Shown in pieces: positions 49,284 through 58,775 of a stretch of 64,000 nucleotides of DNA (the stretch's first letter is position 1; each line of letters begins with the position of its first letter). The notes beneath the pieces were generated by a model, which saw only the letters and a list, made by a program, of their open reading frames with translations, made no database searches and had not been told where the DNA came from. Position numbers and translations under genes: made by a program. This stretch comes from Lichenibacterium minor. Lineage in GTDB: Bacteria > Pseudomonadota > Alphaproteobacteria > Rhizobiales > Beijerinckiaceae. The stretch spans positions 310,001 through 374,000 of the forward strand of contig NZ_QYBB01000001.1 of the NCBI RefSeq assembly GCF_004137685.1. Direction: 5' to 3'.

Positions 49284-49751
49284 TCACCGCAGCTGCCGCA
49301 GCGCTTCGCCGAGCACCATGGCGGCCGCCACCGCGACGTTGAGCGAGCGGAAGCCCGGCCGCATCGGCACGCCGAGCCGGAGATCCGCGGCGTCGTGGAC
49401 CTCCGCCGGCACGCCGGCCGATTCGCGCCCCACCATCAGCACGTCCCCCGCCCGGAACGCGACGTCGCGGTAATCGGCCTCGGCCGCGGTGGTCAGGAGC
49501 ACCAGGCGCCGGCGCGGCAGCTTCGCGGCCCGCCACGCTTCGAAAGCCGCGAAGGACGCGTGGCGCCGGAGGTCGAGGGCGTCGAGGTAGTCCATCCCGG
49601 CGCGGCGGAAGTTGCGATCCGCCGTCGGGAAGCCCGCGGGCTCGACGAGGTCGGCGCCCACCCCCAGGCAGGCGCAGGTGCGCAGCAGCGTCCCGGCGTT
49701 CTGCGGGATGTCGGGCTGGAACAGCGCGAGCCGCAACGGGGGCGCGATCAT
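49284..49751 (-). CDS. trmL: tRNA (cytidine/uridine34-2'-O)-methyltransferase
   Basis: The 155-residue SPOUT protein has the TrmL order: LALFQPDIPQNAGTLLRTCA, VEPAGFPTADRNFRRAGMDY, LMVGRESAGVP and the knot-end PMRPGFRSLNVAVAAAMVL. It 2'-O-methylates the wobble base of leucine tRNAs. The stop lies five bases after that of the convergent flavoprotein gene. The start is ATG 49751, in agreement with family length. Confidence 0.95.
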   Translation of the reverse strand: MIAPPLRLALFQPDIPQNAGTLLRTCACLGVGADLVEPAGFPTADRNFRRAGMDYLDALDLRRHASFAAFEAWRAAKLPRRRLVLLTTAAEADYRDVAFRAGDVLMVGRESAGVPAEVHDAADLRLGVPMRPGFRSLNVAVAAAMVLGEALRQLR

Positions 49752-49911
49752 GCGGCCGCCATGGTGCAGTGCAGCAACGCGGGATGGCCCGAGGCGCAGG
49801 CTGGACAACCGCGGGCAAGGGTGCGACAGATCGGCGATCGATGGACAGGTCCCGGGCCGCCGCACCGCGGTGCGATAACGGGGCCGAAACCGTCGGTGGC
49901 GTTGGGTCGCA

Positions 49912-49956
49912 TTGTGACGCTTCCGGTGCGGTTCTAGCCGTTTCCCGGGCGGGAAC
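49912..49956 (+). promoter_or_regulatory. Candidate promoter and operator of the bc1 operon
   Basis: TTGTGA (49912-49917), 15 bases, TCTAGC (49933-49938) repeats the arrangement seen before lutA and the GntR gene. Directly after it lies the inverted repeat GTTTCCCGGGCGGGAAC (49940-49956, arms TTCCCG/CGGGAA). Confidence 0.35.
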
Positions 49957-50033
49957 GAGGCGACCGGGGCCGCCATAATGTCCGGGGGCGGGTTTCCGTT
50001 CCGAGGGCGAACGATCGATACGGGAGTGACGCG

Positions 50034-50588
50034 TTGTCGACGACGACTGCGAACCATGGCCATGGGCCCTCCGGAAGCGCGCCGTCCGACGGCGTGACCC
50101 GCCGGGACATGCTCCTCATCGCGACGGGCGCGGTGGGTGCCGTCGGGGTCGGCACGGTGGTGTGGCCGCTGATCTCCTCCATGAGCCCGGACGCATCCAC
50201 CCTGGCCCTGTCGTCGACCGAGATCGACATCTCCAAGATCGAGGCCGGCCAGATCGTCACGGTGAAATGGCGCGGCAACCCGGTCTTCGTGCGGCACCGC
50301 ACGCCGAAGGAGATCAAGGACGCGGAAGCCACGCCGATGTCCGACCTCAAGGACCCGCAGACCGACGCCCAGCGCGTCCAGAAGCCCGAATGGCTGATCG
50401 TCATCGGCATCTGCACCCATCTCGGCTGCGTGCCGCTCGGCCACGACGGGCCGTTCGACGGCTGGAAGTGCCCCTGCCACGGCTCGGTCTACGACGTGTC
50501 CGGGCGCATCCGCTCCGGTCCGGCGCCGCTCAACCTCGCCGTCCCCACCTACGCCTTCCTGACCGACACCAAGGTGAAGATCGGCTGA
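50034..50588 (+). CDS. petA: Ubiquinol-cytochrome c reductase Rieske iron-sulphur subunit
   Basis: The 184-residue protein starts at a TTG (50034) with GGGAG eight bases upstream. A Tat-type signal/anchor ([19 protein letters not shown]) is followed by the Rieske domain with CTHLGC near residue 125 and CPCHGS near 145, the His/Cys ligands of the 2Fe-2S centre. It oxidises quinol at the Qo site of the bc1 complex. petB follows after 40 bases. Confidence 0.96.
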   Translation: MSTTTANHGHGPSGSAPSDGVTRRDMLLIATGAVGAVGVGTVVWPLISSMSPDASTLALSSTEIDISKIEAGQIVTVKWRGNPVFVRHRTPKEIKDAEATPMSDLKDPQTDAQRVQKPEWLIVIGICTHLGCVPLGHDGPFDGWKCPCHGSVYDVSGRIRSGPAPLNLAVPTYAFLTDTKVKIG

Positions 50589-50628
50589 CGCCGACAGCCG
50601 CCCGACCGCCCGAAGAGAGCGACCTGCC

Positions 50629-51915
50629 ATGAGTGGAGCCTCGACCTACGTCCCCAAGAACCCGGTGCTGCGCTGGTTCGAAAGCCGGCTGCCGGTGGTG
50701 GGGCTCGTGCATTCGTCCTTCGTGGTCTTTCCCAACCCGAGGAACCTCAACTACTTCTGGACCTTCGGCGGCATCCTCGCCTTCATGCTGGTGTGCCAGA
50801 TCGTCACCGGCGTCGTGCTGGCGATGCACTATACGCCCGAGGCCACGCTCGCCTTCGCTTCCGTCGAGCACATCATGCGCGACGTGAACTACGGCTGGAT
50901 GCTGCGCTATATCCACGCCAACGGCGCCTCGATGTTCTTCATCGCCGTCTACGTCCATATCGCCCGCGGCATGTACTACGGCTCCTACAAGGCGCCGCGC
51001 GAGGTGCTGTGGATCCTCGGCCTCATCATCTTCCTGCTGATGATGGCGACCGCCTTCATGGGCTACGTGCTGCCCTGGGGGCAGATGAGCTTCTGGGGCG
51101 CCAAGGTCATCACCTCGCTGTTCTCGGCCATCCCGGTGGTGGGCGATGCCATCACGGTCTGGCTGTGGGGCGGCTATTCGGTCGGCAACGCCACGCTGAA
51201 CCGCTTCTTCTCGCTGCACTACCTCATGCCGTTCATGATCGCCGGCGTGGTGGTGCTGCACATCTGGGCGCTTCACGTCCCGGGCTCCAACAACCCGGTC
51301 GGCGTCGAGGTCAAGTCCAAGAAGGACACCCTGCCCTTCCACCCCTACTTCACCGTGAAGGACGGGCTGGCGCTGTCGGTGTTCATGGTGTTCTTCGCCT
51401 ACTTCGTGTTCTTCATCCCGAACTACCTCGGCCACTCGGACAACTACATCGAGGCGAACCCGCTGGTGACCCCGGCGCATATCGTCCCCGAGTGGTACTT
51501 CCTGCCTTATTACGCCATGCTGCGGGCCGTGCCGTCCAAGCTCGGCGGCGTGTGCGCCCTGTTCGGCTCGATCCTGATCCTGGCCTTCATGCCCTGGCTC
51601 GACACGTCGCGCATCCGCTCCTCGAACTTCAGGCCCATCTACCGCGCCTTCCTGTTCGTGTTCTTCGCAGACGTGTTCGTGCTCGGCTATTGCGGGTCGC
51701 AGGAGCCGCAGGGCGCCATCGTTCTGGTGTCGCAGGTGGCGACAGCCTGGTACTTCATCCACCTGCTGCTGATCACGCCGGCGATGGGCTTCTTCGAAAC
51801 GCCGCGGCAGCTCCCGGCCTCCATCACCGAGGCGGTGCTGGGGCCGCGGATGGCGGGCGGTTCCGGCGCCTTCGCGGCGGCCCGCACGGCCGCGTCCCCA
51901 TCGGTCGACGGCTGA
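50629..51915 (+). CDS. petB: Cytochrome b of the bc1 complex
   Basis: The 428-residue inner-membrane protein has the paired haem ligands in [20 protein letters not shown] and FSLHYLMPF...VVVLHIW, the Qo-site PEWYFLPYY near residue 286, and a C-terminal membrane region. It carries the two b haems and both quinone sites. It is followed by petC after five bases; the three genes form the usual alphaproteobacterial pet operon. Confidence 0.97.
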   Translation: MSGASTYVPKNPVLRWFESRLPVVGLVHSSFVVFPNPRNLNYFWTFGGILAFMLVCQIVTGVVLAMHYTPEATLAFASVEHIMRDVNYGWMLRYIHANGASMFFIAVYVHIARGMYYGSYKAPREVLWILGLIIFLLMMATAFMGYVLPWGQMSFWGAKVITSLFSAIPVVGDAITVWLWGGYSVGNATLNRFFSLHYLMPFMIAGVVVLHIWALHVPGSNNPVGVEVKSKKDTLPFHPYFTVKDGLALSVFMVFFAYFVFFIPNYLGHSDNYIEANPLVTPAHIVPEWYFLPYYAMLRAVPSKLGGVCALFGSILILAFMPWLDTSRIRSSNFRPIYRAFLFVFFADVFVLGYCGSQEPQGAIVLVSQVATAWYFIHLLLITPAMGFFETPRQLPASITEAVLGPRMAGGSGAFAAARTAASPSVDG

Positions 51916-51920
51916 TCCCC

Positions 51921-52841
51921 ATGGCGCGCTTCGGATCCCGGACCATGACGTCCTTCGCCAAATCCATGCTCCTCGCCACGACCCTGACGCTGGGCCTGGC
52001 GGGCGCGGCCGCCGCGCAGGAGGCGGAGAACCCGCTGCCGCCGATGGAGCACTGGGCCTTCTCGGGGCCCTTCGGCACCTACGACACGGCGCAGCTCCAG
52101 CGCGGCTACCAAGTGTACCGGCAGGTCTGTTCGAACTGCCACGCCGCCAAGTTCCTGTCGTTCCGCAACCTCGCGGAGGCGGGCGGCCCGCAGTTCTCGG
52201 ACAGCCAGGTGAAGGCCTTGGCCGCCACCTTCAAGGTGCAGGACGGGCCGGACGACTCGGGCAACATGTACGACCGGCCCGGCCGCCCGTCGGACCCGTT
52301 CCCGTCGCCCTTCGCCAACGAGCAGGCGGCGCGGGCCGCCAACGGCGGCGCCTATCCGCCCGACATGTCGACGCTGGCCAAGGCGCGGTCCTTCGAGCGC
52401 GGCGGGCTGTGGTTCCTGCTGGAACCCTTCAGCCAGTACCAGAACGAGGGGCCGGACTACATCCACGCCCTGCTCAACGGCTACAAGGACGACCCGCCAG
52501 CCGGCGTGAAGATCCCGGACGGCAAGTATTACAACGAATACTTCCCCGGCCACGCCATCTCGATGCCGCCGCCGCTCAGCGACGGGCTGGTCGATTATTC
52601 GGACGGCTCGCCCAAGACCACTGCGCAATATTCGAAGGACGTCGCCGCCTACCTCCAGTGGATGGCGGAGCCGAAGCTCGACCAGCGCAAGCAGACCGGC
52701 TTCAAGGCAGTCATCTTCCTGGCCGTCTTCGCGGGCCTGCTGTTCGTCCTGAAGCACCGCATCTGGGCCGGCGTGAAGGACGCGAGCGGCACGGCGAGCG
52801 CTGGATCCATGCCGTTGACGGACCCGAAGCCGCGAGCCTGA
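51921..52841 (+). CDS. petC: Cytochrome c1 of the bc1 complex
   Basis: From ATG 51921 the protein has 306 residues; ATG 51945 (MTSFAKSMLLAT) is an equal candidate. A signal peptide ends near AAAAQ. The haem-binding CSNCH is near residue 70, the Met ligand region is PGHAISMPPPLSDG, and a C-terminal helix (FKAVIFLAVFAGLLFVLKH) anchors it to the inner membrane. It passes electrons from the Rieske protein to a soluble cytochrome c. Confidence 0.95.
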   Translation: MARFGSRTMTSFAKSMLLATTLTLGLAGAAAAQEAENPLPPMEHWAFSGPFGTYDTAQLQRGYQVYRQVCSNCHAAKFLSFRNLAEAGGPQFSDSQVKALAATFKVQDGPDDSGNMYDRPGRPSDPFPSPFANEQAARAANGGAYPPDMSTLAKARSFERGGLWFLLEPFSQYQNEGPDYIHALLNGYKDDPPAGVKIPDGKYYNEYFPGHAISMPPPLSDGLVDYSDGSPKTTAQYSKDVAAYLQWMAEPKLDQRKQTGFKAVIFLAVFAGLLFVLKHRIWAGVKDASGTASAGSMPLTDPKPRA

Positions 52842-53407
52842 GTTCGGCGCAGCCGCGCCGCGCCACCTCCGGCGGAATGTGGGCCGGAGGACGACCGACG
52901 GGCTCGTCTCGATAGGACGGCCGCAGCGCTCGACCGGGTGGGGAGACGCCGCGGAACGTCCGTGATCGAAGCGCACGGCAGAACCCGGCGCTTCGTCGCG
53001 TCCGAGCCGCCATCGGCTCGCAGCGCTTGCCGCCCGCGGCACCCGATCAGCCCCCGAATCGCGACGGCCGTTCCACGCGGAGCGAGGCCGAGTTCCGAGG
53101 ACCGGTCGGGTGCGACTTCGGTCGCTCGCGCCGCTGTCCTGCCGAGCGGCGGACAGGCCGGCGCATCTCCGTCGCATTGCGCCGCACGAGCGGCAACGCG
53201 CGCCCGCGCTTCCGACAATCGCGACCTCGACCGCCCGCGGTCCTGCGCCGTCCGGTCCCTGGCGTGCCACGCGGAAGCCGGACTCGACCGGGCGCCGCGT
53301 GCTGGGACGAACGGTGACGCGGCTCGCTCGGCCGCGTCGCGCGTGGGGCCCCTCACCCCCGTCCGGGACTCCGCCGGCCGGTCGTCGTTCTCCGCGGGGG
53401 CGGCGCC
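52842..53407. other. 566-base gap between petC and ychF; REP-like repeat, no gene seen
   Basis: The convergent gap has only Arg-rich frames of shadow type. It contains the second copy of the REP-like hairpin repeat (53143-53194). No clear T-tailed terminator is seen for petC or ychF. The length, about half a kilobase, is unusual for this compact window. Confidence 0.5.
53143..53194. repeat. REP-like hairpin repeat, copy 2
   Basis: The unit matches 8291-8342 at 45 of 52 positions. The stem is kept in part: GCGGCGGACA with TCTCCGTCGC pairs with one G-T wobble and one mismatch. Like copy 1 it lies between convergent genes. Confidence 0.6.
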
Positions 53408-54505
53408 TCAGTTGTTGAAGCGGAAATGCAGGACATCCCCGTCGGCGACCACGTAGTCCTTGCCTTCCAGCCGGAACTTGCCGTTGTCGCGCGCGCCGGC
53501 CTCGCCCTTGAACGCGACATAGTCGGCGTAGGCGATGGTTTCCGACCGGATGAAGCCCTTCTCGAAATCGGAATGGATCACGCCCGCCGCCGCCGGCGCC
53601 CGCGTACCCTCCGTGATGGTCCAGGCCCGCGTCTCCTTCGGGCCCACCGTGAAGTAGGTCACGAGGTGCAGCAGCGCGTAGCCGGCCCGGATGGCGCGGT
53701 TGAGCCCCGGCTCGGCGAGGCCGATCGCATCGAGGTAGTCCTTCTGCTCGGCGGGCGGCAGCACGGCGATCTCGCTCTCGATCTTGGCCGACACCACCAC
53801 GCTTTCGGCGCCCTCGGCCTTCGCACGCGCCGCCACCGCGGCCGACAAGGCGTTGCCGGCGTCGGCCGACTCTTCCTCGACGTTGCACACGTAGAGGACG
53901 GGCTTCGACGACAGGAGCCCGAGCCCGGCGAAGAGCTTCTTCTCCTCGGGCTTGACCTCGACGAGGCGCGCCGGCCGGCCGTCGCGCAGCAGGACGAGGC
54001 AGCGATCGACGAGGGCCAGCGTCTCCTTAGCTTCCTTGTCGCCGCCCTTGGCCTTCTTCTCCAGGGCGACCACGCGCTTCTCGAGGCTGTCGAGATCCGC
54101 CAGCATGAGTTCGGTTTCGATGATCTCGATGTCGTCGATGGGCGACAGCCGGTTCTCGACGTGGGTCACGTCATCGTCGACGAAGCAGCGCACCACGTGG
54201 GCCACCGCATCGCATTCGCGGATGTTGGCCAGGAACTGGTTGCCGAGCCCCTCGCCCTTGGACGCGCCGCGCACGAGCCCGGCGATGTCGACAAAGGTCA
54301 GCCGCGTCGGGATGATCTCCTTCGAGCTGGCGATGCCCGCCAGCGCGTCGAGTCTCGGGTCCGGCACCGCCACGTCGCCGACGTTGGGCTCGATGGTGCA
54401 GAACGGGTAGTTGGCGGCCTGCGCGGCCGCCGTCTGCGTGAGGGCGTTGAAGAGCGTCGACTTGCCGACGTTCGGCAGGCCGACGATGCCGCATTTGAAA
54501 CCCAT
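53408..54505 (-). CDS. ychF: Ribosome-binding ATPase YchF (OLA1)
   Basis: The 365-residue protein has GLPNVGKSTLFNALT, NYPFCTIEPN, DIAGLVRGASKGEGLGNQFL and the C-terminal TGS domain (TRAWTITEGTRAPAAAGVIHSDF...GFIRSE). YchF binds ribosomes and hydrolyses ATP, linked to stress responses and translation. A frame continuing upstream to 54871 is a shadow; the ATG at 54505 has GAGG 12 bases before it and begins the standard MGFKCGIVGLPN. Confidence 0.96.
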   Translation of the reverse strand: MGFKCGIVGLPNVGKSTLFNALTQTAAAQAANYPFCTIEPNVGDVAVPDPRLDALAGIASSKEIIPTRLTFVDIAGLVRGASKGEGLGNQFLANIRECDAVAHVVRCFVDDDVTHVENRLSPIDDIEIIETELMLADLDSLEKRVVALEKKAKGGDKEAKETLALVDRCLVLLRDGRPARLVEVKPEEKKLFAGLGLLSSKPVLYVCNVEEESADAGNALSAAVAARAKAEGAESVVVSAKIESEIAVLPPAEQKDYLDAIGLAEPGLNRAIRAGYALLHLVTYFTVGPKETRAWTITEGTRAPAAAGVIHSDFEKGFIRSETIAYADYVAFKGEAGARDNGKFRLEGKDYVVADGDVLHFRFNN

Positions 54506-54677
54506 GGTGTCTTCGGCCTCTGATCGGGGTGCGTGGATCGGCGGCCGTTGAACCACGGCGGTGCGGTCGCGGTCTACAGCGGAGCGCGCCCCGGGGCGGC
54601 GAAGGCTCGCCGCCGCGACGGCGTCGGCGGGCGTCCGGGCGTCGCGGAGGTCCGGGCCGGGACCGGGCCCCGGCCCG

Positions 54678-55412
54678 TCACGCCGCGGTGTCGCGCGTCG
54701 CCAGGGCGGCCCGGGCGGTCGCCTCGGCACCGGTCTTGCGCCGGTGGGCCGCGGCATCCACCGCCTGCAGGTTGGGGAAGCCCCAATGGCGCAGCAGCTC
54801 GGCCCAGGGCTCGCCGCGCTTCGCCCGCCACACGATGTGGAGCGGCACGCGGTGGTCGACCTCCCGGTCACGCGGCAGGCGGCCGCCGGTCACCGGGCAC
54901 CGCCGGCGCTGCAGCCGGCCCAGCAGCTTGGCTTGGCCGGCGGGGGCGTTCCAAACCTTCCAGGCCGCCACGCAGCAGCCGTGCCATCGCGCACGGCGGT
55001 TGACCCCCGCGCCCCACAGGTCCCGGTGCCAGCCGAAGCGGTACACCGGCTGGCCGCACAGGCAGCAGGTGCCCGGCCCGGCCGGGTGCGTGGCTTCGCG
55101 GAACGGCGTCGGCGGCGCGCGGAAACTGCGCGCGCGCCCGTCCCCGGGCGCCGACGCCAGGCGCCAGGACCACCCGTCCGGCACGGGGCTCAGCGCCGCC
55201 AGGGCGCGCGCGAGCCGATCGGCGCGGACCGGATGGTGGCGCCAATAGCTTTCCACCGCGAGGCGGGGCTGCGGCGGCACCAGCGGCCGGGCGTGGGCGT
55301 GGACCAGCACGGGGGCGGGGAACACCGCCGGAAGCGCCTTGGCGAGCCGCGCGCGGGCCAGCGCGTTGCGCTCCTCGCGCCAGGTGTTCGCCGGTTTGGG
55401 CCTCGTCTGCAT
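54678..55412 (-). CDS. HNH-endonuclease-like protein
   Basis: The 244-residue protein has an Arg-rich N-terminal half and a Cys/His-rich C-terminal half: CCLCGQPVYRFGWHRDLWG, WHGCCVAAWKVW, RRRCPVTGGRL and then REVDHRVPLHIVW and NLQAVDAAAHRRKT. The last two match the D-H...N...H layout of HNH nucleases, with the Cys pairs as zinc ligands. The substrate is unknown; it could be a DNA-repair, restriction or mobile-element-derived nuclease. No adjacent methylase, integrase or toxin partner is seen. GAAGAAG precedes ATG 55412. Confidence 0.7.
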   Translation of the reverse strand: MQTRPKPANTWREERNALARARLAKALPAVFPAPVLVHAHARPLVPPQPRLAVESYWRHHPVRADRLARALAALSPVPDGWSWRLASAPGDGRARSFRAPPTPFREATHPAGPGTCCLCGQPVYRFGWHRDLWGAGVNRRARWHGCCVAAWKVWNAPAGQAKLLGRLQRRRCPVTGGRLPRDREVDHRVPLHIVWRAKRGEPWAELLRHWGFPNLQAVDAAAHRRKTGAEATARAALATRDTAA

Positions 55413-55662
55413 GCTTCTTCGTGCGACGCGGCGGGGGACGGCACAAGCCGCGTGCCGCGGGCGCGACAGCCCCGCGCAAGCCTTCCGGCCTCAATGGGCG
55501 AGGTGACCTCCCGTTCACACCTGCGGCGGACCTGTGGCCGAAACACCTCGGTGCGGCGCTCAGGCGAGCCGGGCGCGGGCGAAACGGGCCCATTTCATCC
55601 CGCCGTCACAGGACGGCAGCAGGCTTCGCCGAGAGCACCACCCGCCGGAAGGGTCCCACGCC

Positions 55663-57273
55663 ATGCAGAGCCGCCACCGCCTCCTGTCGACCGCCTCGCT
55701 GTCCTGCATGCTGCTGGGCTTCGGCGCGTCGGGGGTCCACGCCGACACGTCGACCGCCGCCGAGATCGCGCTGCTGAAGGCGCAGCTCAGGCGCCTCGAA
55801 GCCAAAGTCGACGCCCAGGAGCGCGACAAGAGGCAGGCGGCGCGGGACGCGCCCCGCGCCGCGCCGAAGCGGGCCGGCACCGCGTCCCCGGGTGGCACCG
55901 CCGTGGCGGTGAAGGCGGTGGGCGACCAGAACTACGGCGACGGGCCGACGCCGCTGTTCGTGGCCTGCCCCGAGAAGTCGCTTTGCTACAAGGGGCTTAC
56001 CTTCACGCCGGGCGGGTTCGTGGCGCTCGAAACGGTGACGCGCCAGCACAACCTGTCGGCCGACATCGACTCGCCCTTCGGCGCGATCCCGTTCCGGCAG
56101 AGCCGTTCGGGCCGCCTCGGCGAGTTCCGCTTCTCGGCGCGCCAGAGCCGCATCTCCGGCCTCGTCGAGGGCAACCCGGATCCCTTCACCCACATCGCCG
56201 CCTACGGCGAGTTCGACTTCCTCGGCGCGGCCCAGACGGCGAACTCGAACGAGAGCAACAGCTACAACCTCCGCGTCCGCCACCTCTACACGACGGTGGA
56301 CCGCTCGGATTACGGGCTGCACCTCCTCGCGGGCCAGACCTGGTCGCTGGCGACGATGTTCGCCAAGGGCCTCCAGGTCCGCAAGGAGAACATCCCGCTC
56401 ACCATCGATGCCCAGTACGTGCCGGGCTTCGTTTGGGCGCGCCAGCCGCAGGTCCGGCTCGTGAAGGACATCAGCCCCATCCTCGCCGTCGGCATCTCGG
56501 CCGAGAACCCGCAGACCACCGAAAGCGGCGCGCTGCCCGCCACCTTCACCTACAATCAGGCGTCCACGGGCGGCGGCCTGTTCAACTCCGCCAATTCGCT
56601 GTCGCTCAACCACGCCCCCGACATCGTCGGCAAGGTGGCCTACGACCCGACGGTGGACGGCCACGACGTGCACGTCGAGGGGTTCGGCATCGGCCGCGAC
56701 TTCTACAGCCGCTACAACGGCCGGAACCGCGACGTGATCGGCGGTGGGGGCGGCAGCAGCGTGCTGGTCGACCTGCTCCCGAAGGTCCTCAGCGTGCAGC
56801 TGTCGGGCGCGGTCGGCGCGGGCCTCGGCCGCTACGGCACGGCCCAGCTTCCCGACATCACGGTGAGCTCGAACGGCCAGGCCAAGCCGCTGTCGGAATC
56901 CATGCTGCTGGCCGGCGCCACGCTCCACGCCACGCCGGCGCTCGACTTCTACGCCTATGCCGGCATGGAACAGGACGCCCGCTCGTCGCAGGGCACGGTC
57001 GCCGGCGTGAACTACGGCTACGGCAACGCGCTCAACTCCAACGCGGGCTGCAACATCGAAGGGTCGGCGGCGACCTGCACGGGCAACAACCGCCTCGTCC
57101 GGCAGATCACGGCGGGCACGTGGGACACGTTCTACAACGGCGCCTACGGCCAGCTGCGCGGCGGCCTGCAATATTCCTTCACGCAGCGCTTCGCCTTCTC
57201 GGCCCTGCAGGGGGGTGCGCCGCATGCCGACGAGAGCACCGTGCTGACCTCCATCCGCTATTACTCGTTCTGA
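55663..57273 (+). CDS. Outer membrane porin (DcaP-like), coiled-coil N terminus
   Basis: The 536-residue protein has a signal peptide (MQSRHRLLSTASLSCMLLGF, cleavage near VHAD), a coiled coil (AAEIALLKAQLRRLEAKVDA), then a large beta-barrel: FTPGGFVALETVTRQ, GEFRFSARQSRISGLVEG, YNLRVRHLYTTVD, LHLLAGQTWSLATM, and a last strand SIRYYSF with terminal Phe. This matches DcaP-like trimeric porins that admit small organic acids or ligands, with the N-terminal helix forming the trimer bundle. The substrate is unknown. The gene stands alone and the start has AAGGGT nearby. Confidence 0.85.
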   Translation: MQSRHRLLSTASLSCMLLGFGASGVHADTSTAAEIALLKAQLRRLEAKVDAQERDKRQAARDAPRAAPKRAGTASPGGTAVAVKAVGDQNYGDGPTPLFVACPEKSLCYKGLTFTPGGFVALETVTRQHNLSADIDSPFGAIPFRQSRSGRLGEFRFSARQSRISGLVEGNPDPFTHIAAYGEFDFLGAAQTANSNESNSYNLRVRHLYTTVDRSDYGLHLLAGQTWSLATMFAKGLQVRKENIPLTIDAQYVPGFVWARQPQVRLVKDISPILAVGISAENPQTTESGALPATFTYNQASTGGGLFNSANSLSLNHAPDIVGKVAYDPTVDGHDVHVEGFGIGRDFYSRYNGRNRDVIGGGGGSSVLVDLLPKVLSVQLSGAVGAGLGRYGTAQLPDITVSSNGQAKPLSESMLLAGATLHATPALDFYAYAGMEQDARSSQGTVAGVNYGYGNALNSNAGCNIEGSAATCTGNNRLVRQITAGTWDTFYNGAYGQLRGGLQYSFTQRFAFSALQGGAPHADESTVLTSIRYYSF

Positions 57274-57451
57274 TCCGAAACGGGCGGGACCGGCGCGGCA
57301 GCGCCGTCCCGGTCAGCAGCGGGCCCGGGGCTTCCGCCCCGACCCGTCGAGAGGTCCTCCGCCGCCCACCGGCCCACGGAACGGCCTCGCCATCGCGGCG
57401 CGGCCATGGCACGGAACGGCGGATCGACCCGCCCCGACGAGCCTTTCCAAG

Positions 57452-58663
57452 ATGCCAGATCCGACGACGCTTTCCATTCTCGACCACGTCCGCCCCGAAG
57501 TGCGGGCGCTGCCGACGAGCGGCATCGTGGAAGTCTTCGACTACGGTCGGAACCGGCAGGGGCTGATCCCGCTCTGGGTCGGCGAGGGCGACCTGTCGAC
57601 GCCGGGCTTCATCTGCGACGCGGCGGCGGCGGCCCTCGCGGCGGGTGAAACCTTCTACACCTACCAGGCCGGCATCCCGGACCTGAGGTCCGCCATCGCG
57701 GGGTACATGGAGGCGCATTACGGCCGCCCGTTCGACGGGGGACACTTCGGCCCGGAACGCTTCTTCGCCACCGTCGGCGGCATGCACGCCCTGCAGATCG
57801 CCGTCCGCCTGGTCGCCGGCACGGGCGACGAGGTGCTGGTGCCGACGCCGGCCTGGCCGAACTTCGGCGGGGCGCTGGTGGCGGCGGGCGCGGCGCCGGT
57901 CGAGTGCCCCATGCGGTTCGAGGGCGAGGCCGACCACGGGCGCTGGCGCATCGCCGTCGAGGACCTGGAGGCCGCCCTCACGCCGCGCACCCGCGCGCTC
58001 ATCGTCAACTCGCCGTCCAACCCGACGGGCTGGACGGCGACGCACGGCGAACTGGAAGGGTTGCTCGCCTTCGCGCGCGCCAACGGCCTGTGGATCGTCG
58101 CCGACGAGATCTACGGCCGGTTCTTCCACGGCCCGGGCCCGCGTGCCCCCTCGTTCCACGACGTCATGCGCGCCGACGACCGCGTGCTTTTCGCGCAAAC
58201 CTTCTCGAAGAACTGGGCCATGACGGGCTGGCGCATCGGCTGGCTGGAAGCGCCGCCGGAGCTCGGCCCCGCGATCGAGAACCTCGTCCAATATTCCACC
58301 TCGGGCGTGCCGGTGGCGACGCAGCGGGCCGCCGTGGCGGCCATCGCGGGCGGCGAGGACCTGATCCGGACGCAGGTCGAGCGCGCCCGCGCCAACCGCG
58401 ACCTGTTGGCCGCCGCGTTGCGGGGTACGGGGCGGCTGCGCTGCGCCCTGCCGGACGGCGCCTTCTACCTGTTCTGCGGCTTCGACGGGGTGACGGACAG
58501 CCGCGCCCTCGCGCTGCGCCTGGTCGACGAGGCGGGGGTGGGCGTCGCGCCGGGGTCAGCCTTCGGCGCGATCGGCGAAGGCTTCGTGCGGCTGTGCTAC
58601 GCGCGCCGGACCGAGGACGTCGTCGAGGTCGGCCGCCGCATCGCCGCCTGGCTGGCACGCTGA
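57452..58663 (+). CDS. Class I/II PLP-dependent aminotransferase
   Basis: The 403-residue protein has the fold-type I marks: NSPSNPTGW, DEIYGRFF, and the PLP-lysine motif QTFSKNWAMTGWRIGW, with the substrate-carboxylate Arg near the C terminus. It resembles aspartate/aromatic aminotransferase-like enzymes; exact specificity cannot be read. The ATG at 57452 follows GAGCCTTTCCAAG, a weak ribosome site. It is convergent with hemA, 112 bases apart. Confidence 0.9.
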   Translation: MPDPTTLSILDHVRPEVRALPTSGIVEVFDYGRNRQGLIPLWVGEGDLSTPGFICDAAAAALAAGETFYTYQAGIPDLRSAIAGYMEAHYGRPFDGGHFGPERFFATVGGMHALQIAVRLVAGTGDEVLVPTPAWPNFGGALVAAGAAPVECPMRFEGEADHGRWRIAVEDLEAALTPRTRALIVNSPSNPTGWTATHGELEGLLAFARANGLWIVADEIYGRFFHGPGPRAPSFHDVMRADDRVLFAQTFSKNWAMTGWRIGWLEAPPELGPAIENLVQYSTSGVPVATQRAAVAAIAGGEDLIRTQVERARANRDLLAAALRGTGRLRCALPDGAFYLFCGFDGVTDSRALALRLVDEAGVGVAPGSAFGAIGEGFVRLCYARRTEDVVEVGRRIAAWLAR

Positions 58664-58775
58664 CGCGGAGCGAGGCGACCACGCTGATCGCGCGACGGGG
58701 CCGGGCAGCGGGGCCGGCGGCGCGAGGGGGGCGTCGGCTACGGCCGCGCCCCGCGTGGTCGGCCGACGATGGCGG

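Noticed and set aside
52938..53456. A 172-codon plus-strand frame between petC and ychF
   Set aside because: It runs into the ychF gene on the other strand, is very Arg/Ser-rich, and is explained by G+C content.
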